The notes: generated by a model not told the origin, from the letters alone. Counted from the first letter of the stretch, positions 54,384-64,000 are shown. The stretch: DNA of 64,000 bases from Bifidobacterium colobi (GCF_018555455.1 NZ_JAFEJU010000003.1:124001-188000), one strand, 5' to 3'. Numbers and translations are program-made.

Positions 54384-56200
54384 CGGGCACCGCCTTCCTC
54401 ATCATCAGTAGCAGCATTGCCTGTTTCCGGTTCATCATGCCGGGGCATGAGCTGCTTCGATGCCAGAACCAGCGCGCTGCTGCGCTCTGCCACCGGGCTT
54501 TCCGCTACACCGAATCCTCCGGTGATCGAGAAATCATCCGCCGCTTCGCCGGCAAAGTCGACCGTCAGGTCGCTATCAGTCACTTCACCCTGTTCGGGGT
54601 CTCTGGGCAACAGCACGAGGAACCACGTACCTTCTCCCACCGCAGAGCGCACACGAATCGAACCATGATGCAGCAGCGCATCAGTCATGGAAATCGACAA
54701 TCCCAGTCCAGTGCCGCCGGTGATACGCGAACGGGAGGGGTCGCCTCGCCAGAATCGATCAAAAATGTGCGCCACCGTGTTGGCATCCATGCCTACGCCG
54801 TAGTCGCGTACGCTGATGGCCACGGCTTTGCGATTGGCGGCAATGCGCACTTCAATCGGCTTGTCTTCGGCAAAGTCCACGGCATTGGCCAGCAGATTGC
54901 GAATGATACGGGTCACTCGGCGGGTATCCACCTTGGCAAGCACCTGAACATTGGGCAACATGGCGCGAATATCCACCTGCTTGGCCGCCGCGATGCCGGC
55001 AACCTGTTCGATTGCCGCGTTCACCGGATCGCGCACATCGGCATCGACCAAATCAAGTGCGGCATAACCGGCATCATAGCGGGAGATTTCCAGCAGATCG
55101 GCCAGCAAATCCTGGAATCGGTTGATTTGACCGGACAGCAGCTCGACGGTTCGCTGAGTGGCTGGGTCGAAGGAATCCTTCTTCATTTCCAGCAAATCCG
55201 AAGCCATACGCATCGTGGTCACCGGCGTGCGCAATTCATGGCTCACATCGGAAACGAACCGTTTCTGCGAGGCGCTGGCCTCCTCCAATTCATCGATTTT
55301 CTGATTCAACGAGTCGGCCATGCCGTTGAACGAGCGTTGCAGCACGCCAAGCTCGTCCTTGCGGTTCACGTCCACGCGGGTATCAAGGTTGCCGGAAGCC
55401 AAGGTTTCCGCCGCATAGGCCACATGTTCCACCGGGCGCACAATGCCGCGGATGACCATCCACATCACCACACCCACCGCGACCGACAGCAATGCGCATA
55501 CGGCAAGCAGACTCAGCTGAATCTGCGTCAATGATTGCTGCTGTAACGCGTACGAATAAATGGCGAAGAACTCGAGGTTGCCGGCCGCCCCATAATCCAG
55601 CACCGTGCCCAAAACCGCTCCCGGCGTATCCGCACCCAATGCGTCCGATGAGATCGGCAGCTTGACCGGCTGATAGAACACGTTGCCGTTCAGGTCGGAT
55701 GCCACGGCGGAGTGGATATCCGAGGTGATGACATCCTCATACGTGGGTTCGGTGGAAATAGGAATAATCGAACGAGCCGTCGATTCCCTGCTCCACATGT
55801 AGACGCCCACCAGATTCGAGGCGCCATCGGATTGCAGATTGGAGGCCAGATCGTTGACCAACTGCTGAATCTGCACGGTAGTGGTGGCATCCGAGGCGTC
55901 CAGCCCGGTCTGCGCCTGCTCCACCATATTGGAGAAGTCGGCTTGGGATTGTGACGTGGTTTGCGTCAGCAGCGAGGCGCGCACCGACACCATGGACACC
56001 GCGGAAAACACCACGGCAACGCATAGGGTCAGAATCACGGTGAGCGCCACGGTTCGGGCCTGCAGCGAACGACGCACTTCCGATCGGCCGTGGCGCAGCA
56101 GGCGTCGGAAACTGAAACTGAACCGATGGCGCGGCAATGGTGGCAGATGATGCGCGCTGCCGGCACCCCTCTGCGAATCAAGCGTGCTGGGAGTGGTCAC
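54380..56200 (-). CDS. mtrB: Sensor histidine kinase MtrB
   Basis: MtrB is the sensor kinase that phosphorylates MtrA and links the cell envelope or cell cycle to transcription. The 606-residue protein has a first membrane helix ([20 protein letters not shown], about 51-70) and an extracytoplasmic domain to about 225. A second helix (about 229-252), a HAMP domain, the phospho-acceptor H321 in [13 protein letters not shown] and an ATPase domain ([21 protein letters not shown]) follow. The GTG start at 56200 lies 2 bases after the mtrA stop. Confidence 0.95.
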   Translation of the reverse strand: MTTPSTLDSQRGAGSAHHLPPLPRHRFSFSFRRLLRHGRSEVRRSLQARTVALTVILTLCVAVVFSAVSMVSVRASLLTQTTSQSQADFSNMVEQAQTGLDASDATTTVQIQQLVNDLASNLQSDGASNLVGVYMWSRESTARSIIPISTEPTYEDVITSDIHSAVASDLNGNVFYQPVKLPISSDALGADTPGAVLGTVLDYGAAGNLEFFAIYSYALQQQSLTQIQLSLLAVCALLSVAVGVVMWMVIRGIVRPVEHVAYAAETLASGNLDTRVDVNRKDELGVLQRSFNGMADSLNQKIDELEEASASQKRFVSDVSHELRTPVTTMRMASDLLEMKKDSFDPATQRTVELLSGQINRFQDLLADLLEISRYDAGYAALDLVDADVRDPVNAAIEQVAGIAAAKQVDIRAMLPNVQVLAKVDTRRVTRIIRNLLANAVDFAEDKPIEVRIAANRKAVAISVRDYGVGMDANTVAHIFDRFWRGDPSRSRITGGTGLGLSISMTDALLHHGSIRVRSAVGEGTWFLVLLPRDPEQGEVTDSDLTVDFAGEAADDFSITGGFGVAESPVAERSSALVLASKQLMPRHDEPETGNAATDDEEGGAR

Positions 56201-56202
56201 GG

Positions 56203-56921
56203 TCAGCTCTCAGGCGTGACGAACTTGTATCCGATTCCTCGCACGGTTTGGATAATCTGCGGGTTTTCGGGATCGTCCTCCACCTTGGCACGCAGACGCT
56301 GGATGTGCACGTTGACCAGGCGGGTGTCGCCGGAGCTCTCATAGCCCCACACATCGTGCAGCAGCGAAGATCGGCTGATGGCTTCGCCGGCGGCCGCCGC
56401 CAATACGAACAGCAGCTCGAATTCCATCGGGGTGAGCCCCAGATCCTTGCCATCCTTGGTGGCGGTGTGTTCCAAGCGGTCGATGACGATGCTGCCACGC
56501 TCGAGATGATTCACATTGGCGGCATTGGAACCGGAGCCCCCTTCCGCCGTTCCTGCGGCAGGAGCCGCGATGCGGAAACGGGCGCGGATGCGCGCCAACA
56601 GTTCGGCGACCTTGAATGGCTTGGGCACGTAATCGTCGGCACCGGCTTCCGGCCGGCCACGACGTCCGTGGTATCCGACTTTGCGGTCAGCATAATAATC
56701 GGCACGTTTGAAGTCTGTCGAATACGGCGGGCGACCTGCGTGCCATCCAGTCCGGGAAGCATGACATCCAGCAGAATCAAATCCGGCTTGACGGTGGGGA
56801 ACATTTCCACGGCACGCAACCCGTCCATACAGGTTACGGTCTGGAATCCTTCATTCTCCAGCACAAGGCTCAGCATTTCGCCGATGGCCTGATCGTCGTC
56901 CACGATGAAAATGACCGCCAT
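56203..56921 (-). pseudogene. mtrA: Response regulator MtrA with a single-base frameshift
   Basis: The receiver domain reads MAVIFIVDDDQAIGEMLSLV and includes the phospho-acceptor aspartate in PDLILLDVMLPGLDG. The frame is lost after TTDVVAG at about 56650. The other frame resumes PKPFKVAELLARIRARFR and runs through a winged-helix DNA-binding domain (ELLFVLAAAAGEAISRSSLL, HIQRLRAKVEDD) to 56203. Adding one T (GGC CTG GAA GCC instead of GGCCGGAAGCC) restores a standard 239-residue OmpR-type regulator. Since mtrA is usually needed for growth and both halves are intact, a sequencing error or a very recent deletion are the likely causes. Confidence 0.85.
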
Positions 56922-56994
56922 GCCGTTCCACGCTCCTTGAGTCGTATATCCGCTCCCCTACACCGCTGAAAGCGTTCAACTGTTCCGTTATACT

Positions 56995-58374
56995 TTACCC
57001 CTTGTTCCCGTCTTCGCTGTGCAAGATCGGGCGAATCTTATTGAGCCGCTGGCTGACCTCATGCTCATATCCGCGATCATTGGGATGGTAATACTCGGTG
57101 CCACGCAGTATCTCCGGCATATATTCCTGCGGAGCCACAGCACCCGGCCAATCATGGGCGTACTTGTATCCCTCATGATTGCCCCATTCCTTCATGAGCT
57201 TGGTGGGTGCGTTCCTTAAGTACAACGGTACCGCGCCGATTTTGCCGGCATCCACATCGGCGAGCGCCTGATTGATGGCATTGTAGCTGGCGTTCGATTT
57301 TGGTGCGGTGGCCACGGCGATGGTGGCTTCGGCCAGAATGATCCGCGCTTCCGGCATACCGATCAGCGCCACCGCCTGCGCGGCGGCCACGGTGACCTGC
57401 AATATTTGGGGCGCCGCCATGCCGACTTCCTCGGCAGCGGCGATCATGATGCGGCGTGCAATGAACCGTGGATCTTCGCCGGCACGGAGCATGCGTGCAA
57501 GATAGTGAATGGCGGCATCCGGATCGGAGCCTCGCATCGATTTGATGAATGCGGAGATCACGTCGTAATGGTCATCACCGTCTTTGTCGTAGCGCACAGT
57601 GGCGGTGTCCATGACGTTGGCGACTACTTCAGAGGTGATCATTGGTCGATGTGCGCCTTTTTTACGCGCCTCGTCTCCGGTTACGGCTCCGGCTGCGGCT
57701 TCCAGAATGGTCAGGGATTTGCGGGCGTCGCCTCCGGCCATGCGCACGATGTCGGCGATGGCCTGATCGTTTGCCTTGACCTCGCCTTTGAGTCCGCGTT
57801 CACTGATGAGCGCGCGCTGCACCAGTTCGGTGAGTTGTTCAGGCTCCAATGATTCCAGCTTGACCACCACCGAGCGGGAGAGCAACGGCTTGATGACGGA
57901 GAAACTCGGGTTTTCCGTGGTGGCACCGATGAAGGTCACGTCACGGTTCTCGACGGCCGGCAGCAGCGCATCCTGCTGGGATTTCGAAAACCGATGTACC
58001 TCGTCGATGAACAGCACCGTCTCCTGCCCTTTGGCCACAAGGCGTTCGTGGGCGCGGTTCAACACGTCACGCACATCCTTGACGCCGGAGGTCACGGCGG
58101 ACAGTTCCTCGAATACACGACCGGACTGGCCGGCCACGATGGTGGCCAATGTGGTTTTGCCCACCCCGGGAGGGCCGAAGAGAATCACCGAGCTTGGAGC
58201 GGTGAGACTGCCACGGCTCGCCGGATTGGCGAGACGGCGCAACGGCGAACCCTCCCCCAACACATGCTGCTGCCCGATCACCTCATCCAAGGTCCGCGGC
58301 CTCATGCGTACCGCCAGCGGACGGGTCAACGTCTCTGGCGCATCCATGGCCCCAAACAGATCTTGCTCACTCAT
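56995..58374 (-). CDS. rarA: Replication-associated recombination protein A (MgsA/RarA)
   Basis: This 459-residue AAA+ ATPase acts at stalled replication forks. It has Walker A FGPPGVGKTTLATIVAG, Walker B LFIDEVHRFSK, sensor 1 FIGATTENPSF and the arginine-rich sensor 2 region. The C-terminal tetramerisation domain (ALADVDAGKIGAVPLYLRNA and YKYAHDWPGAVAPQEYMP) is also typical. The N-terminal LFGAMDAPETLTRPLAVRMR matches the family. The short final part HSEDGNKG is unique. The promoter lies in the 63-base gap to the helicase. Confidence 0.93.
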   Translation of the reverse strand: MSEQDLFGAMDAPETLTRPLAVRMRPRTLDEVIGQQHVLGEGSPLRRLANPASRGSLTAPSSVILFGPPGVGKTTLATIVAGQSGRVFEELSAVTSGVKDVRDVLNRAHERLVAKGQETVLFIDEVHRFSKSQQDALLPAVENRDVTFIGATTENPSFSVIKPLLSRSVVVKLESLEPEQLTELVQRALISERGLKGEVKANDQAIADIVRMAGGDARKSLTILEAAAGAVTGDEARKKGAHRPMITSEVVANVMDTATVRYDKDGDDHYDVISAFIKSMRGSDPDAAIHYLARMLRAGEDPRFIARRIMIAAAEEVGMAAPQILQVTVAAAQAVALIGMPEARIILAEATIAVATAPKSNASYNAINQALADVDAGKIGAVPLYLRNAPTKLMKEWGNHEGYKYAHDWPGAVAPQEYMPEILRGTEYYHPNDRGYEHEVSQRLNKIRPILHSEDGNKG

Positions 58375-58437
58375 AGTTCCATACTACCCCAGCGTTCGAA
58401 CATGTGTTCGATATAGCATCGGCCTGCGGTCGATTCC

Positions 58438-61011
58438 TTAGTTGCCGACCCGGTAGTCATAGAAGACGACTTCGCCGGTTTCCTGGGTGGCATCGAGATC
58501 CACCGTGCCTTCGATGGCCCAGTCATGGTCGCCATCGGAATCATCGATGATCTGACGTACCTTCCATGTGTGCTCGTCCTGCTCATGGGTGTCGTCGAGC
58601 ATGAACAGCTTGGGCGAGCGCGCATCCGCTCCGATGCCCACATACTCGTGTTCATCGTAGTAGTCGTCGAGCGCGTCCTCCCATTCGTGCACGCCATAAC
58701 CCCAGTCCTTGTCAAGTGCGCCGAGCTTGTCTGGATCATCCAGATCCATAAGCTGCACACGGCGGAACAGGGCGTTTCTGACCAGCACGATCAGGCCGCG
58801 GCGGTCCTCCACCACTTGGTTCTTCTTGCCCGGGGCAGCCAGGGATGCGGCGGCTTCCGACTGGTCGGTGGAGTCTCCCGCGTTCTCCCACTCATCCACC
58901 AGCGAGGAGTCGATGGAGCGTACGAGCACACGCAGCCAGGAGATGATGTCCTTCAATTGTTCATCGCGCTTCTCCGGCGGCACCGTGCGGGCGAGCGTTC
59001 GGTAGGCATCGGAAAGATAGCGCAGCAACGTGCCTTCCGATCGTGCGATGTTGTAGCGGGCGATGTACCCGGTGAAGTCGGATGCGGTTTCCACCATGTC
59101 GCGCACCACGGATTTCGGGCTCAGATAATAATCATTCGCCCACGGCACATCATGCCGGTATTGCTCAAACGCGGCCTCAAGCATATCTTCCAAAGGCTTG
59201 GGGTAGGTGATTTCCTGCAGCTTGTCCATGCGTTCGTCGTAGTCAAGACCGTCCGCCTTCATATCGGCGAGCGCCTTGTCCCTTGCCTGACGTTCCTGGG
59301 CCCTGAGCACCTGCTTCGGATCCTCCAGCGTGGCTTCGGCCATCGAAATCACGTCCAGCGCATAGGTGTCGGATTCGGGATCCAACAGTTCCAATGCGGC
59401 GAGCAGGAAGGGGCTGAGCGGCTGGTCGAGCGCGAAGTCATCCGGCATATCCAAGGTCATGTAATAGTCCTTGCCACCATCCGGACGGTCTTCGGTTTCG
59501 ATCACTTCCGTATCGAACAGTGTTTGGAAAATCTCATCGGCGCGCTGATGCAGATGCTCTTTCTGCTCCGGTGTCTGGGCGCTGTCTTCAATGAGATCCT
59601 CCACACGGGCGCGCGCATCGCCGCCTTGTGCCACTTCGTTCAAGACCATCGAATGGGTGATCTTCAAGTGCGGCACCAGAGTTTCCGGCTCCGCGTCGAT
59701 GAGCTTGTTGAATGTGTTCTCATTCCAGGTCACGAAGCCTTCGGGCGCCTTCTTGCGCTTGATCTTCTTGAGCTTCTTCGGGTCGCCCCCAGCTTTGGCG
59801 ATGGCCTTCTGGTTTTCGATCTCGTATTCGGGCGCTTCCGCAATCACCAGTCCTTCGGTGTCAAAGCCCATGCGGCCGGCGCGGCCTGCGATCTGGTGGA
59901 ATTCACGAGCCCTGAGCCTGCGCATCTTCGTGCCGTCGAACTTGGTCAATGCGGTCAATACCACCGAGTGAATCGGCACATTGATGCCCACACCCAACGT
60001 ATCGGTGCCGCAGATCACCGGCAGCAGACCTTGCTGAGCGAGCTGTTCGACCAATCGGCGGTAGCGCGGCAGCATGCCGGCATGGTGGATGCCCACGCCG
60101 GTGCGCAGCAATCGTTGCAGAATCTTGCCGAATGCCGTGGTGAATTTCACGCCTTTAATGGCTTCGGCGATGGCCTGACGTTGCTCCTTGCTGGAAACTC
60201 CGGTGGATGCAAGCGCCTGAGCGGTTTCCAGTGCGGCATCCTGGGAGAAATGCACGACGTAAATCGGTGTCTCGCCGTTACGGAAGGCGAGCTCCACGGT
60301 TTTCTCCAATGGATCAACGGTGTATTCGTAGCTCAACGGCACCGGACGCGGCGCATCGGCGATCACGTCCACATCCGGAGTGTCGTTCAGGTCCGCCAAC
60401 TTATCGGCTACGGCATCCACATTGCCGAGCGTGGCGCTCATCAGCAGGAACTGGGTCTGCGGCAGGGTCAGCAGCGGCACCTGCCATGCCCAGCCGCGTT
60501 CCGGATCGCCGTAGTAGTGGAATTCGTCCATCGCCACCATGCCTACATCGGCATGCGTGCCTTCACGCAACGCCTGATTGGCGAGAATCTCAGCCGTGCA
60601 GCAAATAATCGGCGCATCTGCGTTGATGTGGCTGTCGCCGGTGATCATGCCTACGTTTTCGCGGCCGAACACTTCCACCAGATCGAAGAATTTTTCCGAA
60701 ACCAGTGCCTTAATAGGAGCCGTGTAGTAGGAGCGTCGGCCTGTGCACAGCGCGGCGAAATGCATGCCGAGCGCCACCAGCGACTTGCCGGAGCCGGTCG
60801 GGGTATTCAAAATCACATGATCGCCGGCCAGCAAATCCATAATGGCTTCTTCTTGGTGTGGCCATGGCTCGATGCCCTTGGTGTCCTCAACCCAACCGAA
60901 GAAGCGTTCATAGATGTCGTCGGCCGTGAGGTTGCGTTCTCGCTCGTCCCCATCCCATTCGGGTGCCAGTCGTCCCAAAGAGCCGTATGCTTGTTCCTTC
61001 TCGTCAGTCAT
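58438..61011 (-). CDS. Ski2-like DExH-box helicase
   Basis: The 857-residue protein has the two RecA folds of superfamily 2 RNA helicases. Motif I is LNTPTGSGKSLVALG, motif II is MDEFHYYGD (DEFH), motif III is LLMSATLGNVDAV and motif VI is FHQIAGRAGRMGFD. The Ski2/Mtr4-like C-terminal part (about 500-857) follows. In actinobacteria this HelY-like family is often found near the proteasome, but no such genes are in this window. It may take part in RNA decay. The start at 61011 (MTDEKEQAYG) follows TAGGAG. An in-frame GTG at 61035 has no ribosome site. Confidence 0.88.
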   Translation of the reverse strand: MTDEKEQAYGSLGRLAPEWDGDERERNLTADDIYERFFGWVEDTKGIEPWPHQEEAIMDLLAGDHVILNTPTGSGKSLVALGMHFAALCTGRRSYYTAPIKALVSEKFFDLVEVFGRENVGMITGDSHINADAPIICCTAEILANQALREGTHADVGMVAMDEFHYYGDPERGWAWQVPLLTLPQTQFLLMSATLGNVDAVADKLADLNDTPDVDVIADAPRPVPLSYEYTVDPLEKTVELAFRNGETPIYVVHFSQDAALETAQALASTGVSSKEQRQAIAEAIKGVKFTTAFGKILQRLLRTGVGIHHAGMLPRYRRLVEQLAQQGLLPVICGTDTLGVGINVPIHSVVLTALTKFDGTKMRRLRAREFHQIAGRAGRMGFDTEGLVIAEAPEYEIENQKAIAKAGGDPKKLKKIKRKKAPEGFVTWNENTFNKLIDAEPETLVPHLKITHSMVLNEVAQGGDARARVEDLIEDSAQTPEQKEHLHQRADEIFQTLFDTEVIETEDRPDGGKDYYMTLDMPDDFALDQPLSPFLLAALELLDPESDTYALDVISMAEATLEDPKQVLRAQERQARDKALADMKADGLDYDERMDKLQEITYPKPLEDMLEAAFEQYRHDVPWANDYYLSPKSVVRDMVETASDFTGYIARYNIARSEGTLLRYLSDAYRTLARTVPPEKRDEQLKDIISWLRVLVRSIDSSLVDEWENAGDSTDQSEAAASLAAPGKKNQVVEDRRGLIVLVRNALFRRVQLMDLDDPDKLGALDKDWGYGVHEWEDALDDYYDEHEYVGIGADARSPKLFMLDDTHEQDEHTWKVRQIIDDSDGDHDWAIEGTVDLDATQETGEVVFYDYRVGN

Positions 61012-61057
61012 GGCTCCTAGCTTACTAGCAGACACAGGAGGCTATCGCCCTATACCG

Positions 61058-61174
61058 CGACGCAATCCCCGGAATCCAGCACACAAGCACACTCCACACG
61101 ACGCATTCCCCGGAATCCGTCTCAAAACACCCCCAAACACACCACCTCAGCGACGCAATCCCCGGAATCCAACG
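61058..61174. repeat. Second cluster of the phased palindromic unit
   Basis: Three units of consensus CGACGSAWTCCCCGGAATCC start at 61058, 61099 and 61151 (steps 41 and 52 bp). They are the same unit as at 35343-35509. They lie between the helicase start and the 5'-nucleotidase end, before a terminator. Flanking bases (CAGC, CGTC, CAACG) also agree in part with the first cluster. Confidence 0.88.
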
Positions 61175-61177
61175 AAA

Positions 61178-61233
61178 AACAGGGTGTTTGCAGCAATCGC
61201 ATTACCACTGCGACTTGCCGCAAACACCCTGTT
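61178..61233 (-). terminator. Terminator of the 5'-nucleotidase gene
   Basis: AACAGGGTGTTTG (61178) pairs perfectly with CAAACACCCTGTT (61221) around a 30-base loop. On the minus strand TTTTTCG follows the stem. It lies 68 bases 3' of the gene stop. Confidence 0.82.
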
Positions 61234-61300
61234 GGGAAGTGCCAGGATAACAACATCACGCTGTTATCGTCCGGCACCTATGCTCGCGTACTGGTTTGCG

Positions 61301-64000
61301 TTACTTGCTTGCGCCATTGCGGCGCTTCACCGCGAGCACCGTGCCGCCGGCTGCCAACACCAGTGCGATGGCGGCGATCGGCGCGATGGCGGCGCCGGTG
61401 CTTGCCACGGATTTCGCCGTGGTCTTGCCGGCATCGTTCTTGCCTGGCTGCTGAGTGCCGCCGTTGGATCCATTGGCGATGGTCAGCGGCAGCGTCACCG
61501 TGGTCTTATTGGTGGCGCCAACCACGGTCAGCGTCACGGTGCCAGCCTTGACATCAGCCGGGATTGTAACCTTGAGCGCGGCGGTATCACCGTTGGTGAC
61601 GGCCGCTTCGCCCACGTTCTTGCCGTTGATGGTGGCGACCAGCTTGGTTTCCGCAAGCACCCCAAGCGAGGTCAGCGTGAGCTTGGAGAAGTTCAGCGTG
61701 AACGAATCGCCGGCCTTGAGTGAACCGGTCGGGAGACCGGTTACGGCCACTGCACGGCGGTCATAGCGCGGTGCGACCGGCTTGTTCTTGCCGAGGTATT
61801 CGATCCACGCGTCGCGGTCGACCAGACCGGAGTCGCGCGTATCGGCGCCTTGGGCGAAGACACGGAAGTTATCGCCGCCCTGCAGCAGGAAGCTGAAGGA
61901 GCCGATGCGGTAGTTCTTCTTCAAGTCGAGCGGCTTGCCGTTCACCGTCACCGAGGTGATGTGATGGCCTTGCGCGGCATTCGGATCGTAGGTGTACGAA
62001 ACGTTGTGCGAGAGTCCAAGCTGCAGGTACGGGCGCGATGGCGTGGTGCCATCCGTGGTGGTCTGCCACTGCTGTTCCAATGCCTCCTTGAACTGCGCGC
62101 CGGTTAAGGTGGTGGTCCATAGGTTGTTGAGGAACGGCAGCACGGCGTTGGCCTGCGCGTAGGTGATGTCACCGTTCGTCGCCAGCGAGCACTTCTCATT
62201 GTCGCCGGTCTTGCACAGTTCGGCACGCAGACCGCCGGGGTTCACCACACCGATTTCGGCACCGCCGCGGTCGGCGCTGGACAGCGAGTCGAGCAGTGAA
62301 TCGGCCACCAGGTTGCCGAGTGTGGATTCTGAGCCGCGGTCATCACGCTGGCCATCCTTGAACGCGGTGGTGATGTCGGCGGAAACCTTGCCCACCACCT
62401 TATTGCCTTCCTCGGTGCCCTTGGTCACGGCCGCATCCACGATGTCCTTGACCTTCTTGACGGCCTCGTCGCCGGATTGGGCGAGTTCGTCATCCGACTT
62501 GCTGGCGTCCACCGCCACATTGCCGGACTTCTCATAGGTCACGGTCTTCGTGGTCTTGTTGTAGGCAAGCACCACTTGGCCGACGTTGGCGGCATAGCTG
62601 CCGGTCTGGATGATCGGACGACCGTTCTTTGCCGGATCGGTGTAGGAGTACTTCACATGGGTGTGGCCGGTGAAAATGGCGGCGACGGAAGCATCCGTGT
62701 CATCAACGATGTGCTTGAACACCGGGCTTGCGGCCTTCTGCTCATCGAGAGTCGGCTTACCAGTGGTGTCATCCTCATTGCTGGGTGCGCCTTCATGGTA
62801 TTCGGCCACGATCACATCGGCTTCGCCATTGGAATCGTTACCGTCGGTCAGCTGCTTGGCTACACGGTTCACCGCTTCCACCGGATCGCCGAACTGCAGG
62901 TCCTTCACACCATTCGGCGATACCAAGGTCGGCGTTTCCTGGGTGACTGCACCGATGATGCCCACGCGTACGCCGTCATTGTTCTGGATGCTGTATTCCT
63001 GGAGGGCCGGCTTGCCATCGCTCTTGCGGTACACGTTGGCGCCCAGATAATCCCACTTGGCGTTACGCTTGTTTTCCGGCCCGATGACGCGGTTCACCAG
63101 ATCGTCGTAGCCCTGATCGAATTCATGATTGCCCACGGAGGAGGCCTTCAAATCCAAGGCGTTGAGCACATCGATGGACGGCTGGTCCTTTTGCACGGAG
63201 GAGTTGAACAGGGATGCGCCGATCAGATCACCGGCACCGAGCAGCAGCGAATTGCCCGGGTACTGGGCCTTCAACTGTTCCACAGTTGCCGCGAACGGCA
63301 CGGTCAGGTTCTTGTCGATGCGCCCGTGGAAATCATTGGTGTTCAGCAGGTTGATGGTGGTCGTATCGCCTGATGCGGCCTTGCCGACTTCCAGCCATCC
63401 CTCACGCAACGAGTGACCATTAGTCACGCCATCATCCGACCAGAACACCGGCTTGTAGGTCTTGCCGTTCACCACCTTGGTGGCTTCGGCATCCGGAGTC
63501 ACGGCATAGCCTTCGGAATTCTGCGTGGCAATCTCGCTTGGCGTCGCGGTCAGCTTGGTCAATGCAAGCGTACCGTCCTGCTGGAATTCGTAGGTGCCGA
63601 TCTTCGCGCCGGTGTTCGCATCATTGTCGCCTTCGGCGATGAGCTGCTCATGTTCGGCATCCCAGAACAGATCACGAGGACCCGAGTAGCCGGCATCGGT
63701 AGCAGCCTTGGGCAGCGGAATCTGCGCCACCGGGTAGGCGACGTCCTGTCCGCCTACCGTGGCGAGTGCGAATGCGTAAATGCCACCGGTCTTCTCCAAT
63801 GCCGCGAAGAAGATGCCGCCGAAATCATTGGCGGTTCCCTGCGGATTATAGGCGTGCACGTTGTTCGGATCCAGGTTCGACTGGAACTTGTTGGCCAGCA
63901 GCACGGCATCCGGGATGAATGCCACACCTTCCACACCAAGATTGGCATCGTCGCCGTTGTCCAGCTGCACGCCGAACTGGGTGAGCGCGCTCTTCAAATC
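61301..64000 (-). CDS. Cell-surface 5'-nucleotidase/metallophosphatase (N-terminus outside the window)
   Basis: The 898 visible residues lack the start, which lies beyond 64000. The first about 200 form a beta-propeller-like esterase or phytase-type domain. A metallophosphatase domain follows (LLNTNDFHGRID, GAGDLIGASLF, SSVGNHEFDQG, IFTGHTHVKYS), then the 5'-nucleotidase C-terminal domain (GVVNPGGLRAELC, YRIGSFSFLLQGGDNFRVF), an Ig-like domain (about 750-840) and a membrane anchor (IAPIAAIALVLAAGGTVLAV) with basic tail KRRNGASK. The SVASTG sequence before the helix resembles a weak LPxTG-like sorting signal. The protein probably releases phosphate or nucleosides outside the cell. Confidence 0.9.
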   Translation of the reverse strand, partial: DLKSALTQFGVQLDNGDDANLGVEGVAFIPDAVLLANKFQSNLDPNNVHAYNPQGTANDFGGIFFAALEKTGGIYAFALATVGGQDVAYPVAQIPLPKAATDAGYSGPRDLFWDAEHEQLIAEGDNDANTGAKIGTYEFQQDGTLALTKLTATPSEIATQNSEGYAVTPDAEATKVVNGKTYKPVFWSDDGVTNGHSLREGWLEVGKAASGDTTTINLLNTNDFHGRIDKNLTVPFAATVEQLKAQYPGNSLLLGAGDLIGASLFNSSVQKDQPSIDVLNALDLKASSVGNHEFDQGYDDLVNRVIGPENKRNAKWDYLGANVYRKSDGKPALQEYSIQNNDGVRVGIIGAVTQETPTLVSPNGVKDLQFGDPVEAVNRVAKQLTDGNDSNGEADVIVAEYHEGAPSNEDDTTGKPTLDEQKAASPVFKHIVDDTDASVAAIFTGHTHVKYSYTDPAKNGRPIIQTGSYAANVGQVVLAYNKTTKTVTYEKSGNVAVDASKSDDELAQSGDEAVKKVKDIVDAAVTKGTEEGNKVVGKVSADITTAFKDGQRDDRGSESTLGNLVADSLLDSLSSADRGGAEIGVVNPGGLRAELCKTGDNEKCSLATNGDITYAQANAVLPFLNNLWTTTLTGAQFKEALEQQWQTTTDGTTPSRPYLQLGLSHNVSYTYDPNAAQGHHITSVTVNGKPLDLKKNYRIGSFSFLLQGGDNFRVFAQGADTRDSGLVDRDAWIEYLGKNKPVAPRYDRRAVAVTGLPTGSLKAGDSFTLNFSKLTLTSLGVLAETKLVATINGKNVGEAAVTNGDTAALKVTIPADVKAGTVTLTVVGATNKTTVTLPLTIANGSNGGTQQPGKNDAGKTTAKSVASTGAAIAPIAAIALVLAAGGTVLAVKRRNGASK

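Noticed and set aside
56600-56700. Programmed ribosomal frameshift in mtrA
   Set aside because: No X_XXY_YYZ slippery heptamer or downstream pseudoknot was seen at the junction; a one-base deletion explains the data more simply.
58525-61020. An 831-codon open frame antisense to the Ski2-like helicase
   Set aside because: The helicase frame has all SF2 motifs; the antisense frame has none and is a composition effect.

Overview
The window is a gene-dense chromosomal segment of a high-G+C Gram-positive bacterium, most likely Bifidobacterium longum or a very close relative. The evidence is a four-gene ABC operon (47241-51987) that matches the FruEKFG fructose importer described in B. longum, the actinobacterial mtrA-mtrB-lpqB cluster, a polyphosphate-type glucokinase, the gene order rRNA/tRNA methyltransferase-pheS-pheT-argC-argJ also known from Mycobacterium, glnA beside a DUF4191 gene, and an unusually long LigA. 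No rRNA, tRNA, prophage, CRISPR array or intact insertion sequence was recognised.

Layout. 1-6980 (minus strand) holds argJ (cut by the window edge) and argC behind two ARG boxes, a Pro/Gln-rich membrane protein, pheT, pheS and a SpoU-type RNA methyltransferase. 7077-10380 is a YkoEDC-type ECF thiamine-precursor transporter under a TPP riboswitch; its substrate-binding gene has a one-base frameshift. 10537-16853 has an M20 dipeptidase, a DUF3043 protein, a dihydrolipoamide dehydrogenase-like flavoprotein, a DUF4191 protein and glutamine synthetase. 17060-20919 has small membrane and hypothetical genes, a CDF metal transporter and an ABC-F protein bracketed by two related hairpins. 20967-33121 has an Mrp ATPase, ligA, a 1,149-residue TPR-like protein, a polytopic membrane protein and an arylsulfotransferase-family protein. 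33204-38456 has an orphan ABC ATPase, an aminotransferase, ppgK, a nitroreductase and a GT2 glycosyltransferase.

38632-41968 couples an FMN riboswitch, a RibU-like riboflavin S component and, after a terminator-like hairpin, a single polypeptide that fuses both ECF ATPases to the EcfT membrane subunit. 42036-46830 holds YhbY, a TM2 protein, an orphan small protein, a D-2-hydroxyacid dehydrogenase and a DHA2 efflux pump. 47241-51987 is fruEKFG behind a LacI-type operator. 52275-61011 has a small orphan gene, lpqB-mtrB-mtrA (mtrA frameshifted), rarA and a Ski2-like helicase. 61301-64000 is the 3' part of a cell-surface 5'-nucleotidase.

The least explained signal is intergenic. At least three unrelated families of repeated palindromes are spaced in near-whole DNA helical turns: a 21-bp-period mirror array at 22447-22602, two clusters of a 20-bp palindromic unit spaced 41 and 51-52 bp at 35343-35509 and 61058-61174, and twin hairpins offset by exactly 63 bp at 39467-39572. 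Other points of interest are two single-base frameshifts in otherwise intact genes, the ECF triple fusion, and the leader region of the ABC-F gene. All family assignments come from reading motifs in the translations; no database search was run.
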